In this document: positions 1 to 6,072 of the stretch, one piece after another
How positions within the stretch are numbered: position 1 is the stretch's first letter
How the letters are laid out: every line of letters starts with the position of its first letter
Source of the DNA: Actinomycetota bacterium
Lineage (GTDB): Bacteria > Actinomycetota > Thermoleophilia > Gaiellales > Gaiellaceae
Length of the DNA: 10,721 nt
Assembly: GCA_019236545.1 (NCBI GenBank)
Contig: JAFAIV010000121.1
Coordinates: 1 to 10,721 of the forward strand
Direction of reading: 5' to 3'
Notes under the pieces: generated by a model
Told to the model about the DNA's origin: nothing
The model's input: only the letters and a program-made list of their open reading frames with translations
The model's database searches: none
Position numbers and translations under genes: made by a program

Positions 1-191
1 GCTACCGGCCGATCCTGTTCGCGTCGAAGGGCGAGCTACAGGACCGCCACGAGGAGCTCGACATCGAGCTCCTCGACGCCTGCGTCGCGCACGACCCGTC
101 CCGCGCAGGCGAGGCGCTCAAGGCGCACCTCGAGACCGCGACCGCGATCTTCTCGGTCGAGCTGAAGGGCCGCTCGATCTTCGCGTTCTAG
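1..191 (+). CDS. GntR-family transcriptional regulator, FCD domain C-terminus (5' truncated)
   Basis: Only the last 62 codons are present, read from position 3 to the TAG at 189-191; the DNA-binding part lies left of the window. The visible protein resembles the end of an FCD (FadR C-terminal) ligand domain. RHEEL at residues 13-19 is followed by a helix ending in ACVAHDPSRAGEAL, then AH at 41-42, matching the family's closing pattern of His, an A-x-x-x-(H/G)-D-x-x-x-A helix, and His. His16 and His42 would be two of the metal/ligand-site histidines seen in many FCD proteins. Such regulators usually bind a small organic acid and repress a neighbouring catabolic operon. This one is convergent with the 13-gene minus-strand run, so it is a plausible local regulator, but its targets cannot be read here. 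Assignment to GntR/FCD rests on the C-terminal domain alone. Confidence 0.8.
   Translation, partial: YRPILFASKGELQDRHEELDIELLDACVAHDPSRAGEALKAHLETATAIFSVELKGRSIFAF
188..191. other. Shared CTAG: overlapping stop codons of convergent genes
   Basis: The palindrome CTAG supplies TAG at 189-191 to the plus-strand GntR gene and TAG (complement of 188-190) to the minus-strand membrane-protein gene. The two genes therefore end inside each other with no intergenic DNA and no room for a conventional intrinsic terminator between them. Confidence 0.9.
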
Positions 192-523
192 CCCGCGAGG
201 ACGAACAGCGCGATGCCGCCCGCGAGGACGAGCATGCCTGCGAGCGGGACGGCGAACGACGGCGCCGGGAGGCGGAGGGTCGAGCCCCAGTAGTTCCCGA
301 GGAACTGGAGCACGCCGCGCGTGCCGAGGCGGCTCGGGCTGCCCGACTGGCCGCCGACGAGGCCGGCGACCGCGCCGCCGATGCACATGCCCCAGCCGAT
401 CGCGTGCGTCGCGCTCGTTCCGGATGCGATGTGGCCGATCAGGTAGCCGGCGAGCGCGCAGAGCGCGGCGAGACCGACGCTGGCCGCGCTGACTGCTTCG
501 AGGTTCTCGACGGTCCGCCGCAC
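188..523 (-). CDS. Small hydrophobic membrane protein, 111 aa, unknown function
   Basis: I do not recognise a named family. The 111-residue product has three hydrophobic stretches that look like membrane helices: about residues 12-31, 40-58 and 90-110. They are separated by a Gly/Ser-rich loop (56-65) and a segment containing LGNYWGS (75-81). Many small residues (Gly, Ala) within the helices suggest tight packing. The GTG start at 523 is chosen because GGAG lies about 5 bases upstream, the start sits 2 bp after the stop of the preceding gene, and the reading frame further upstream is only an antisense-like shadow of the FAD oxidoreductase. It is the last gene of the minus-strand run and ends inside the stop codon of the convergent GntR gene. 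It could be an integral-membrane accessory such as a small transport or anchoring subunit, but nothing in the sequence decides this. Confidence 0.75.
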   Translation of the reverse strand: MRRTVENLEAVSAASVGLAALCALAGYLIGHIASGTSATHAIGWGMCIGGAVAGLVGGQSGSPSRLGTRGVLQFLGNYWGSTLRLPAPSFAVPLAGMLVLAGGIALFVLAG

Positions 524-525
524 CG

Positions 526-708
526 CTACTCCGGCTGCTCGTGCTCTTCGATGTGCTCGGCGCGGGCGGCGTAGCTCTCGATCCCGTGGTCGGCGCCCGG
601 CGTCAGGAACACGTCGTCGCCGCCGAGCGCCTGCTCGTGCAACCCCTCGCGCACGAGGCGCTCCTGCTGCTTGCCGCGGATCCGGTCGACGAGCGCCCGC
701 AGGTCCAT
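526..708 (-). CDS. Hypothetical protein, 60 aa
   Basis: This is a short, charged, soluble-looking protein of unrecognised family. The N-terminal third (residues 1-23, MDLRALVDRIRGKQQERLVR onwards) is a likely amphipathic basic helix. The middle has GGDDVFLTPGADHGIESYA (29-47), and the C-terminus is acidic and His-rich (EHIEEHEQPE). The ATG at 708 is preferred, with a GGGAG about 13 bases upstream, which is longer than ideal. An in-frame TTG at 744 would add 12 residues but has no visible ribosome-binding site. The gene is flanked by the FAD oxidoreductase (42-bp gap, the largest in the run) and the membrane protein (2-bp gap). The short gap and convincing downstream start support it as a real gene, but such a small ORF in GC-rich DNA needs homologues for proof. 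Confidence 0.6.
   Translation of the reverse strand: MDLRALVDRIRGKQQERLVREGLHEQALGGDDVFLTPGADHGIESYAARAEHIEEHEQPE
529..532 (-). promoter_or_regulatory. Ribosome-binding site of the 111-aa membrane protein
   Basis: The minus strand reads GGAG followed by five bases and then the GTG at 523. It overlaps the last codons and stop of the 60-aa gene, and it decides the start of the membrane protein. Confidence 0.5.
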
Positions 709-750
709 GTGCCGAACGGTACTCCCGGTGCTGCCGACAGGCAAGGATGC

Positions 751-2361
751 CTAGCGGCGGACGAGCCCGCGCGCCCGCGCGAGCGCGCGCTCGGGCAGCG
801 GCGGCTCGAGGAGCTTCTTCGCGACGATCGTCCCCGAGCCCGCGCCGAGGCCTGGGCCGGGCCACGTGCTGGCGCCGATGTGCCACAGGCGCTCGACCGG
901 CGTCGCGTGGCCGGGACTCTGCGGGAACGGGCGCCAGAGGAAGTTCTGGTCGAGCGCGAGCGCGCCGCCGTACGGGTCGCCGTGGCGGAGGTTGACGTTC
1001 GCGCGCTCGAGGTCGTGCGGGCCGAGGGCGACGCGCTTCACGATCGACGACTCGAGGTTCGGGATGTGCTTCGCAAGCCGCGCCTGGATCCGGTCGGCGT
1101 AGCGCTCGCGGAGGTCGTCCGTCCACGCGCCGTTGCCGGTGTCGATCTCGCCGGCCGCGTCGCCCTTCACCCGCCACGGAAGCTCCTGGAGCTGGATCCA
1201 GAGGATGCCCTTGCCCTCCGGCGCGCGCGACGGGTCGATCGTCAGCGGCTGGCCGACGACGACGGTCGCCTCCGCCGGGAGCAGCCCTCGCTCGGCCTCG
1301 TTCACCGCGCGCGACACGCCGTCGAGCCCCGGCGTCACGTGCACCATCGCGGCGCCGGCGAGCCGCTCGTCGCCCTCCCAGCGCGGCGGCTCCGAGAGCG
1401 CGAAGTGGATCTGCATCTCCGAGCGGCCGTACCGGAAGCTCTCCGCGCCCTCGCGCGCGGGCGCGGGCACGTCGGCGTCGGCGAGTAGGCGCGCGTAGAG
1501 CTGCGTCGGCGTGACGCTCGCGACGACGGCCCGCTCGGCGCTGACCGTCTCGCCGTCCGTCAGCCGGACGCCGACGGCGCGCCCGGAGCTGACGAGGACG
1601 CGCTCGACGTCCTTGTCCGTCTCGCAGATGCCGCCGTGGTCGCGGATCAGCTGGACGAGCGCGTCCGCGAGCTTCGCGCCGCCGCCGCGCGGGATCGGAA
1701 GGCCGCCCTCCTGGAGCGCGACCGCGATCACCTGCGTCATGAAGCCGGACGTCGCCTGGTCGGGGCCGAGGCCGGTGTGGAGCACCCACGGCGCGAGGAC
1801 GCCGTGCGCCTTCTCGTCGGCGAAGGTCGTCTGGAGCCAGTCGCGGCTCGACTGCAGCACGTCGCCCAGGAACGCCGCCGCGCCCGCCCGGCCGAACCGC
1901 CGCAGCGCCTTCAGTGCGAGCGCCATCCCGGCCGGCGACCAGAGCTCGGTGCCGAGCACGCCGAAGGCGATGTCCGCGTTCGGGAAGAACCGCTCGAGCA
2001 CGCCCGGCCACTCCGGGCCGAGCTCCTGCGCGTTCCCCTCGGCCGTGCGAAGCAGGAACGCGGCGCTGCCGTCCGGGAACGCGGTGCCGGTCGGCAGGTC
2101 GGTGTCGAGGTACTCGAGCCCGCGCTGCGCGAGGTCGCCGCCCAGCTCCGCGTGCGCGGCGCCGCCGACCCAGAGCGGGTGCCAGGCGCTGAACGTGTCG
2201 TGGAGGAAGCCGGGCTCGGTCAGCTCCTCGGTCTTGATCGCGCCGCCGAACCAGTCGTTGCGCTCGAGCACGCAGACGCGCCAGCCCGCGCGCGCGAGCA
2301 GCGCCGCGCAGGCGAGCGAGTTGACGCCGCTGCCGACGACGACCGCGTCGTACTCAGCCAC
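751..2361 (-). CDS. FAD-dependent oxidoreductase, phytoene desaturase-related (PYROXD2-like)
   Basis: This 536-residue flavoprotein belongs to the phytoene dehydrogenase-related/PYROXD2 group of NAD(P)/FAD amine-oxidase-fold enzymes. The N-terminal dinucleotide site is clear: VVVGSGVNSLACAALLARAG (residues 7-26), then an acidic strand end and FAD-contacting VLERNDWFGGA (31-41). The C-terminal FAD-closing motif LWHIGASTWPGPGLGAGSG is at 492-510. Length matches the family. Members oxidise or desaturate hydrophobic or poorly known substrates. This one is unlikely to make carotenoids, since no crtB or other carotenoid gene is nearby. The GTG start at 2361 has a GGAGG nine bases upstream and overlaps the VOC gene by 8 bp, so the two are translationally linked. 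Its substrate is unknown; an oxidative step in the operon's catabolic route is an inference from location only. Confidence 0.9.
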   Translation of the reverse strand: MAEYDAVVVGSGVNSLACAALLARAGWRVCVLERNDWFGGAIKTEELTEPGFLHDTFSAWHPLWVGGAAHAELGGDLAQRGLEYLDTDLPTGTAFPDGSAAFLLRTAEGNAQELGPEWPGVLERFFPNADIAFGVLGTELWSPAGMALALKALRRFGRAGAAAFLGDVLQSSRDWLQTTFADEKAHGVLAPWVLHTGLGPDQATSGFMTQVIAVALQEGGLPIPRGGGAKLADALVQLIRDHGGICETDKDVERVLVSSGRAVGVRLTDGETVSAERAVVASVTPTQLYARLLADADVPAPAREGAESFRYGRSEMQIHFALSEPPRWEGDERLAGAAMVHVTPGLDGVSRAVNEAERGLLPAEATVVVGQPLTIDPSRAPEGKGILWIQLQELPWRVKGDAAGEIDTGNGAWTDDLRERYADRIQARLAKHIPNLESSIVKRVALGPHDLERANVNLRHGDPYGGALALDQNFLWRPFPQSPGHATPVERLWHIGASTWPGPGLGAGSGTIVAKKLLEPPLPERALARARGLVRR

Positions 2362-2782
2362 GAGTCTCGGCCTCCATCCCCGGCCCCGAGACGCCTCCCC
2401 AGTCCTCCGGCGCCATGTCGGCGATCGACTGCGAGAACGTCCAGCGGTGGCCGGCGAAGTCCTCGGCCGTGTACTGACGCTCGCCGTAGTCGTAGTCGGT
2501 CGGCGGGCTGAGGACGACCGCGCCCCATTCGGACGCGCGCGCGGCGTGGGCGTTCACGTCGTCCACGCGCACCATCAGCGAGTGCGCGCCGCAGGCGGCT
2601 TCCGCCGTGCCGTCCACGACGACGACGCAGCCGTCGCCGACGAGCAGCTGCGCGCGGTGTCCCTTCGCCTCCCAGCGCTCGACGAACCCGAACGCGCGCG
2701 CGAGCCACTGGATCGCCTCGCGGACGTGCGGGTACACGAGCACCGGCATCACCGTCGTCTCCGGCATCGTCCGGTTCCTCAT
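2354..2782 (-). CDS. VOC-superfamily (glyoxalase/bleomycin-resistance-like) protein
   Basis: This 142-residue single-module vicinal-oxygen-chelate protein resembles the PhnB-like group. It shows the beta strand and helix of the first half (MPVLVYPHVREAIQWLARAF, residues 12-31, then GFVERWE), a central VDDVNAHAARASEWGA (73-88) and the closing signature GHRWTFSQSIADMAPEDWGG (111-130). The WxFSQ...PE(E/D)WGG ending is typical of this subgroup. VOC proteins bind a metal and act on, or simply bind, varied small molecules (isomerase, epimerase, dioxygenase, resistance), so no reaction can be assigned. The ATG at 2782 forms an ATGA overlap with the preceding synthase gene. A second ATG at 2767 (137 aa), with GAGG nine bases before it, is nearly as good and would give a more standard N-terminus. 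Its place between a condensing enzyme and an FAD oxidoreductase suggests an isomerase or epimerase role, as inference only. Confidence 0.85.
   Translation of the reverse strand: MRNRTMPETTVMPVLVYPHVREAIQWLARAFGFVERWEAKGHRAQLLVGDGCVVVVDGTAEAACGAHSLMVRVDDVNAHAARASEWGAVVLSPPTDYDYGERQYTAEDFAGHRWTFSQSIADMAPEDWGGVSGPGMEAETRG
2371..2375 (-). promoter_or_regulatory. Strong ribosome-binding site (GGAGG) of the FAD oxidoreductase
   Basis: The minus strand carries GGAGG nine bases before the GTG at 2361. It lies inside the 3' end of the VOC gene and supports that GTG as the true start, despite the 8-bp overlap. Confidence 0.6.
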
Positions 2783-3936
2783 CCGGCCACCAGCTCCCGG
2801 AACTCGTCGTCGCTCACGAGCCCGCGCTTGCGCGCGCCGAGCTCCTTCACCTTCGCCAGCAGCTCCGCGCGCCGCTCCTCCGGCACGTCGAGGCCGAGCT
2901 CGTCGGCCTTGATCCGGATCGAGTCGAGGCCGCTCTTCTTGCCGAGGACGATCGCCCGCTGCGCGTGGACGAGCTCGGACGAGAACGGCTCGATCGACGG
3001 CGGGTCGTGGAACTGAGATGCGACGGCGCCCGACTCGCGCCGGAAGAGCGTCGCGCCGGTCACGGGCTTCCACGGCTCGAGCGCGTAGCCCGAGAGCTCC
3101 TGGACGCGCGCCGAGACCTCGCGGACCCGGTCGAGGCGCAGGTTCGACTCGACGCCGTAGAGGGCGCGCAGCGTCATCGCGACCTCGCCGAGGTTCGCGT
3201 TGCCGGCGCGCTCGCCCATGCCGTTGATCGTGCCCTGGATCCACGTCGCGCCCGCGCGCACCGCGGCCACCGCGGACGCTGTCGCGAGGCCGAAGTCGTT
3301 GTGGCCATGGAAGTGGACGGGGACGCCCGGGCCGACCCACTCGACCGTCTTCCCGACGAGCTCCTCCACCGCCTCGGGCGAGGCGATGCCGAGCGTGTCG
3401 ACGACGACGACCTCGCGCGCGCCCGCCTCGACGGCGCTCGTGTAGACGCGCTCGTAGAAGTCGGGCTCGGCGCGCGTCGAGTCGACGCCGAAGAACGCGG
3501 CGTGGATGCCGTGCTCGGCGGCGAAGCGCATCGCGTTCGTGATCCGGCCGAGCATCGTGTCGCGGTCGACTCCGATCGCGTTCAGCTTCAGGTCGGAGAT
3601 CGGCGACTCGATCACGGACGCGGGCACGCCGAGCTCGACGAGCGCCTCGAGGTCGGCCGGCACAGCGCGGGAGAAGCCCCAGACCTGCGCCTGGAGCCCG
3701 GCGCCGGCGATCAACTCAACCGCGCGCCAGTCGTCCTCCGACACGCGCGGGAACCCGGCCTCGATCCGCTCGATCCCGAGCCCGTCGAGCAGGCGCGCGA
3801 TCTCGAGCTTCTGCTCCGGGTCGAGGACGACGCCGACGGTCTGCTCGCCGTCGCGGAGCGTCGTGTCGTAGAAGCCGACCGAGCCGCCGAGGCGGTGGCC
3901 GTCGTTCAGCGTCCCGGTCCAGATCAGCTCGCTCAT
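2779..3936 (-). CDS. Homocitrate synthase/2-isopropylmalate synthase-like (HMGL/DRE-TIM) enzyme
   Basis: This 385-residue DRE-TIM metallolyase resembles NifV/AksA homocitrate synthases and short isopropylmalate synthases. Family signatures are DTTLRDGEQ (24-32, with catalytic Arg28 and metal-binding Asp29), HFHGHNDFG (208-216, His210 and His212 as expected metal ligands) and NGMGERAGNANLGEV (238-252). A C-terminal LGKKSG (331-336) recalls the LGKHSG of homocitrate synthases. These enzymes normally condense acetyl-CoA with a 2-oxo acid; lyase members run the reverse reaction. The protein ends after the LGKKSG helix region, so it lacks the regulatory domain of true leucine-pathway LeuA. No nif, lysine or leucine genes are nearby, so a catabolic or unusual condensation is more likely than amino-acid synthesis (inference). 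The ATG at 3936 forms an ATGA overlap with the M24 gene. A longer in-frame ORF to 4044 exists but lies inside that gene and carries no family sequence. Confidence 0.87.
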   Translation of the reverse strand: MSELIWTGTLNDGHRLGGSVGFYDTTLRDGEQTVGVVLDPEQKLEIARLLDGLGIERIEAGFPRVSEDDWRAVELIAGAGLQAQVWGFSRAVPADLEALVELGVPASVIESPISDLKLNAIGVDRDTMLGRITNAMRFAAEHGIHAAFFGVDSTRAEPDFYERVYTSAVEAGAREVVVVDTLGIASPEAVEELVGKTVEWVGPGVPVHFHGHNDFGLATASAVAAVRAGATWIQGTINGMGERAGNANLGEVAMTLRALYGVESNLRLDRVREVSARVQELSGYALEPWKPVTGATLFRRESGAVASQFHDPPSIEPFSSELVHAQRAIVLGKKSGLDSIRIKADELGLDVPEERRAELLAKVKELGARKRGLVSDDEFRELVAG

Positions 3937-5093
3937 CCGACCCGCACCACCCCGTCCGGGAACGGCGAAAGCTTCTCGAGGCCGCCGGCAGTGACGAGGA
4001 AGTTGTCCTCCACGCGCAGGCCGCCACCGCCCTCCCAGTAGCACCCCGGCTCGACCGCGAGCACCATCCCCTCCGCGAACTCGCCGCCGCCCGCCTGGTG
4101 CGGGTACGGCGGCTCGTGCGCTCGCGCGCCGATGCCGTGGCAGATCGGGTGCGTCGGCTGGCCGGGGTAGCCCATCTCCTCGATGCCCGCGCGCACCGAG
4201 CGGTCGAACTCGGCCATCGGCGCGCCGGGGCGGATCGAGTCGAGTGCCTGGAGGTACACGTCCATCAGAGACCGCTCCAGCCTCGCATAGTCATCGCGCA
4301 GCTCGCCGACGACCAGGTTCTTCGTGTGGTCGGCCCAGTAGCCGTCCGCGCAGACCCAGGTCTCGAAGAGGACCGGCTCACCCTCTCGCACCGGCAGGTC
4401 GCCCGTCGCGGTGAACGTCTTGATCCCCGGCCCGGCCCAGATCAGGGAGAACGGGAGCGCGAGCTCGACCTTGCCCCGCCAACCGGTGCCGGCGCCGTGG
4501 ACGTAGCCCTGCCAGAGCGCGGCGACCTCGGCCTCCTTCATGAACGGCCGGATGTGCTCGCGGACGTGGTCCATCGCCGCGGCCGCGATCTCGTTCGCGA
4601 GCCGCATCCGCTCGACCTCCTGCGCCGTCTTCACCGACCGCGCGCGGACGAGCAGCGGCGTCGCGTCGGCCGCGTCCGGGAACGCGTCGAACCACGCCTT
4701 CGTGAACGTCGTCGGCTCGCCGACCATCCGGTCGGAGGCCTGCGTGCCGAGGGAGAGCTCGAGGCCGACGCGGCCGTGCCCGCGCGCCGCCTCGACCGCG
4801 GCGTCGAGCGTCCGGGAGAGCGGCGGCCGCGGATCCTCCGCGTGGTAGCCGCGGATGAAGCGCACGTCCTCGGGCCACGCCATCCGCTCCGCGTCCTCCG
4901 CCGACGCCTCGAGGCAGATCAGGACGGGCTCGCCCTCGCGCGGGAAGACGCAGGCGTCGTAGCCCTTCATCCCCCAGAAGTTCGTCAGATAGAGGACGTT
5001 GTCGGGCGCGCGGACGACGAGCGCGTCGAGGCCCTCGTCCGCCATCAGGGCGCGGACGCGGTCGAGCTTCGCGTCGTCCCGCGACCAGCCCAC
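3933..5093 (-). CDS. M24-family creatinase/Xaa-Pro peptidase-like hydrolase
   Basis: This 386-residue protein has the two-domain creatinase/prolidase layout. A creatinase-N-like domain (about 1-145, with VVRAPDNVLYLTNF at 26-39) precedes a pita-bread catalytic domain (about 155-380). Metal-ligand positions by family alignment are Glu244 (in LFETW, where Asp is usual), Asp255 (GYWADHTK), His319 (CHGIGARAHEPPY), Glu348 (AVEPGCY) and Glu362 (RVEDN). Four of five are canonical and the first is Asp-to-Glu. Family members cleave Xaa-Pro bonds, creatine or ectoine-type substrates. With catabolic neighbours, hydrolysis of a C-N bond in a small molecule is at least as likely as peptide cleavage (inference). 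The GTG at 5093 begins 1 bp after the stop of the dehydratase gene and gives the usual short N-terminal lead. No signal peptide is seen, so it should be cytoplasmic. Confidence 0.9.
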   Translation of the reverse strand: MGWSRDDAKLDRVRALMADEGLDALVVRAPDNVLYLTNFWGMKGYDACVFPREGEPVLICLEASAEDAERMAWPEDVRFIRGYHAEDPRPPLSRTLDAAVEAARGHGRVGLELSLGTQASDRMVGEPTTFTKAWFDAFPDAADATPLLVRARSVKTAQEVERMRLANEIAAAAMDHVREHIRPFMKEAEVAALWQGYVHGAGTGWRGKVELALPFSLIWAGPGIKTFTATGDLPVREGEPVLFETWVCADGYWADHTKNLVVGELRDDYARLERSLMDVYLQALDSIRPGAPMAEFDRSVRAGIEEMGYPGQPTHPICHGIGARAHEPPYPHQAGGGEFAEGMVLAVEPGCYWEGGGGLRVEDNFLVTAGGLEKLSPFPDGVVRVG

Positions 5094-5094
5094 G

Positions 5095-6072
5095 TCAGAC
5101 GTAGTGCTCTTCGGTGCGCTGCCGCTCGCGGTCGTGGTCGACCATGATCCGGACGAGCTCCTGGAAGCGGACGGTCGGCTCCCAGCCGAGCTTCTCGCGC
5201 GCCTTCGTGTAGTCGCCGACGAGCAGGTCGACCTCGGCCGGGCGCAGGTAGCGCTCGTCGAAGACGACGTAGTCCTTCCAGTCGAGACCCACGTAGCCGA
5301 ACGCCTCGTCGAGGAAGTCGCGCACGGAGTGCGTCTCGCCGGTCGCGAGCACGTAGTCCTCCGGCTCGGGCGCCTGCAGCATCCGCCACGCGCCCTTCAT
5401 GTAGTCCGGCGCGTAGCCCCAGTCGCGCTTCGCGTCGAGGTTGCCGAGCTTGAGGACGTCCTGCTCGCCGCGCAGGATCGCGCCGAGCGCGCGGGTGATC
5501 TTGCGCGTGACGAACGTCGGGCCGCGCCGCGGCGACTCGTGGTTGAAGAGGATCCCGTTGACCGCGTACATGCCGTACGCCTCGCGGTAGTTGCGCGTGA
5601 TCCAGTAGCCGTAGACCTTCGCCACGCCGTACGGCGAGCGCGGGTGGAACGGCGTCTCCTCGGTCTGCGGCGTCTCGCGCACCTGGCCGAACATCTCGCT
5701 CGAGCCTGCCTCGTAGAAGCGGCACTGGACGCCCTCCTCGCGGATCGCGTCCAGCAGCCGCAGCGTCCCCATTCCGGTCACGTCCGACGTGTACTCCGGG
5801 ATGTCGAAGCTGACGCGGACGTGGCTCTGCGCGCCGAGGTTGTAGACCTCGTCCGGCCGGATCGTGCGCATCAGCTGGTTGAGCGAGGAGCCGTCGGAGA
5901 GGTCGCCGAAGACGAGCTCGACCTCGTTGAAGATGTGGTCGATCCGTGCCGTGTTGAACGAGCTCGAGCGGCGGATCATCCCGTAGACCTCGTAGTCCTT
6001 CTCGAGGAGCAGCTCCGCGAGGTAGGAGCCGTCCTGGCCGGTGATGCCGGTGATGAACGCCTTGCGCTTCAC
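5095..6072 (-). CDS. gmd: GDP-mannose 4,6-dehydratase
   Basis: This 325-residue extended short-chain dehydrogenase is readily recognised as GDP-mannose 4,6-dehydratase. It converts GDP-D-mannose to GDP-4-keto-6-deoxymannose, the first step to GDP-fucose, GDP-rhamnose or GDP-perosamine. The NADP(H) site TGITGQDGSYLAELLLEK is at 8-25, with GMIRRSSSFNTARIDHI at 31-47. The catalytic set is SSEMFG (124-129; Ser124 replaces the Thr of the E. coli enzyme and Glu126 is kept) and Tyr148/Lys152 in SPYGVAK. The nucleotide-sugar region is FNHESPRRGPTFVTRKI (176-192). Length is at the short end of the usual range but complete. The GTG at 6072 forms a GTGA overlap with the FAH-family gene. No epimerase/reductase (fcl, rmd), aminotransferase or glycosyltransferase is in the window, so its inclusion in this otherwise catabolic run is unexpected. 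Confidence 0.93.
   Translation of the reverse strand: MKRKAFITGITGQDGSYLAELLLEKDYEVYGMIRRSSSFNTARIDHIFNEVELVFGDLSDGSSLNQLMRTIRPDEVYNLGAQSHVRVSFDIPEYTSDVTGMGTLRLLDAIREEGVQCRFYEAGSSEMFGQVRETPQTEETPFHPRSPYGVAKVYGYWITRNYREAYGMYAVNGILFNHESPRRGPTFVTRKITRALGAILRGEQDVLKLGNLDAKRDWGYAPDYMKGAWRMLQAPEPEDYVLATGETHSVRDFLDEAFGYVGLDWKDYVVFDERYLRPAEVDLLVGDYTKAREKLGWEPTVRFQELVRIMVDHDRERQRTEEHYV

Noticed and set aside
541..1488. 315-codon plus-strand open frame
   Set aside because: It is antisense to the FAD oxidoreductase, whose motifs are unmistakable. The translation is Arg/Ala/Val-rich with no family motif, as expected for GC-rich shadow frames.
188..2011. Apparent 607-residue fusion of an Arg/Ala-rich region to the membrane protein
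   Set aside because: Only the last 111 residues look like protein. The upstream part is an out-of-frame shadow of the FAD oxidoreductase, and a GTG with a good ribosome-binding site starts the real gene at 523.
751..2361. Carotenoid biosynthesis gene crtI
   Set aside because: Similarity is to the broad phytoene dehydrogenase-related/PYROXD2 group, and no other carotenoid gene is present.
1511..3016. 501-codon plus-strand Ser/Arg/Pro-rich open frame
   Set aside because: It spans three minus-strand genes in antisense; the Ser/Pro-rich composition reflects the GC-rich complement rather than a protein.
2965..4041. 358-codon plus-strand open frame
   Set aside because: It is antisense to the homocitrate synthase-like gene and runs into the M24 gene. 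It is low-complexity and Arg/Asp/Val-rich with no recognisable domain.
3937..4044. N-terminal extension of the homocitrate synthase-like gene
   Set aside because: The extra 36 residues lie inside the M24 gene and have no family similarity; the ATGA overlap at 3936 is a better start.
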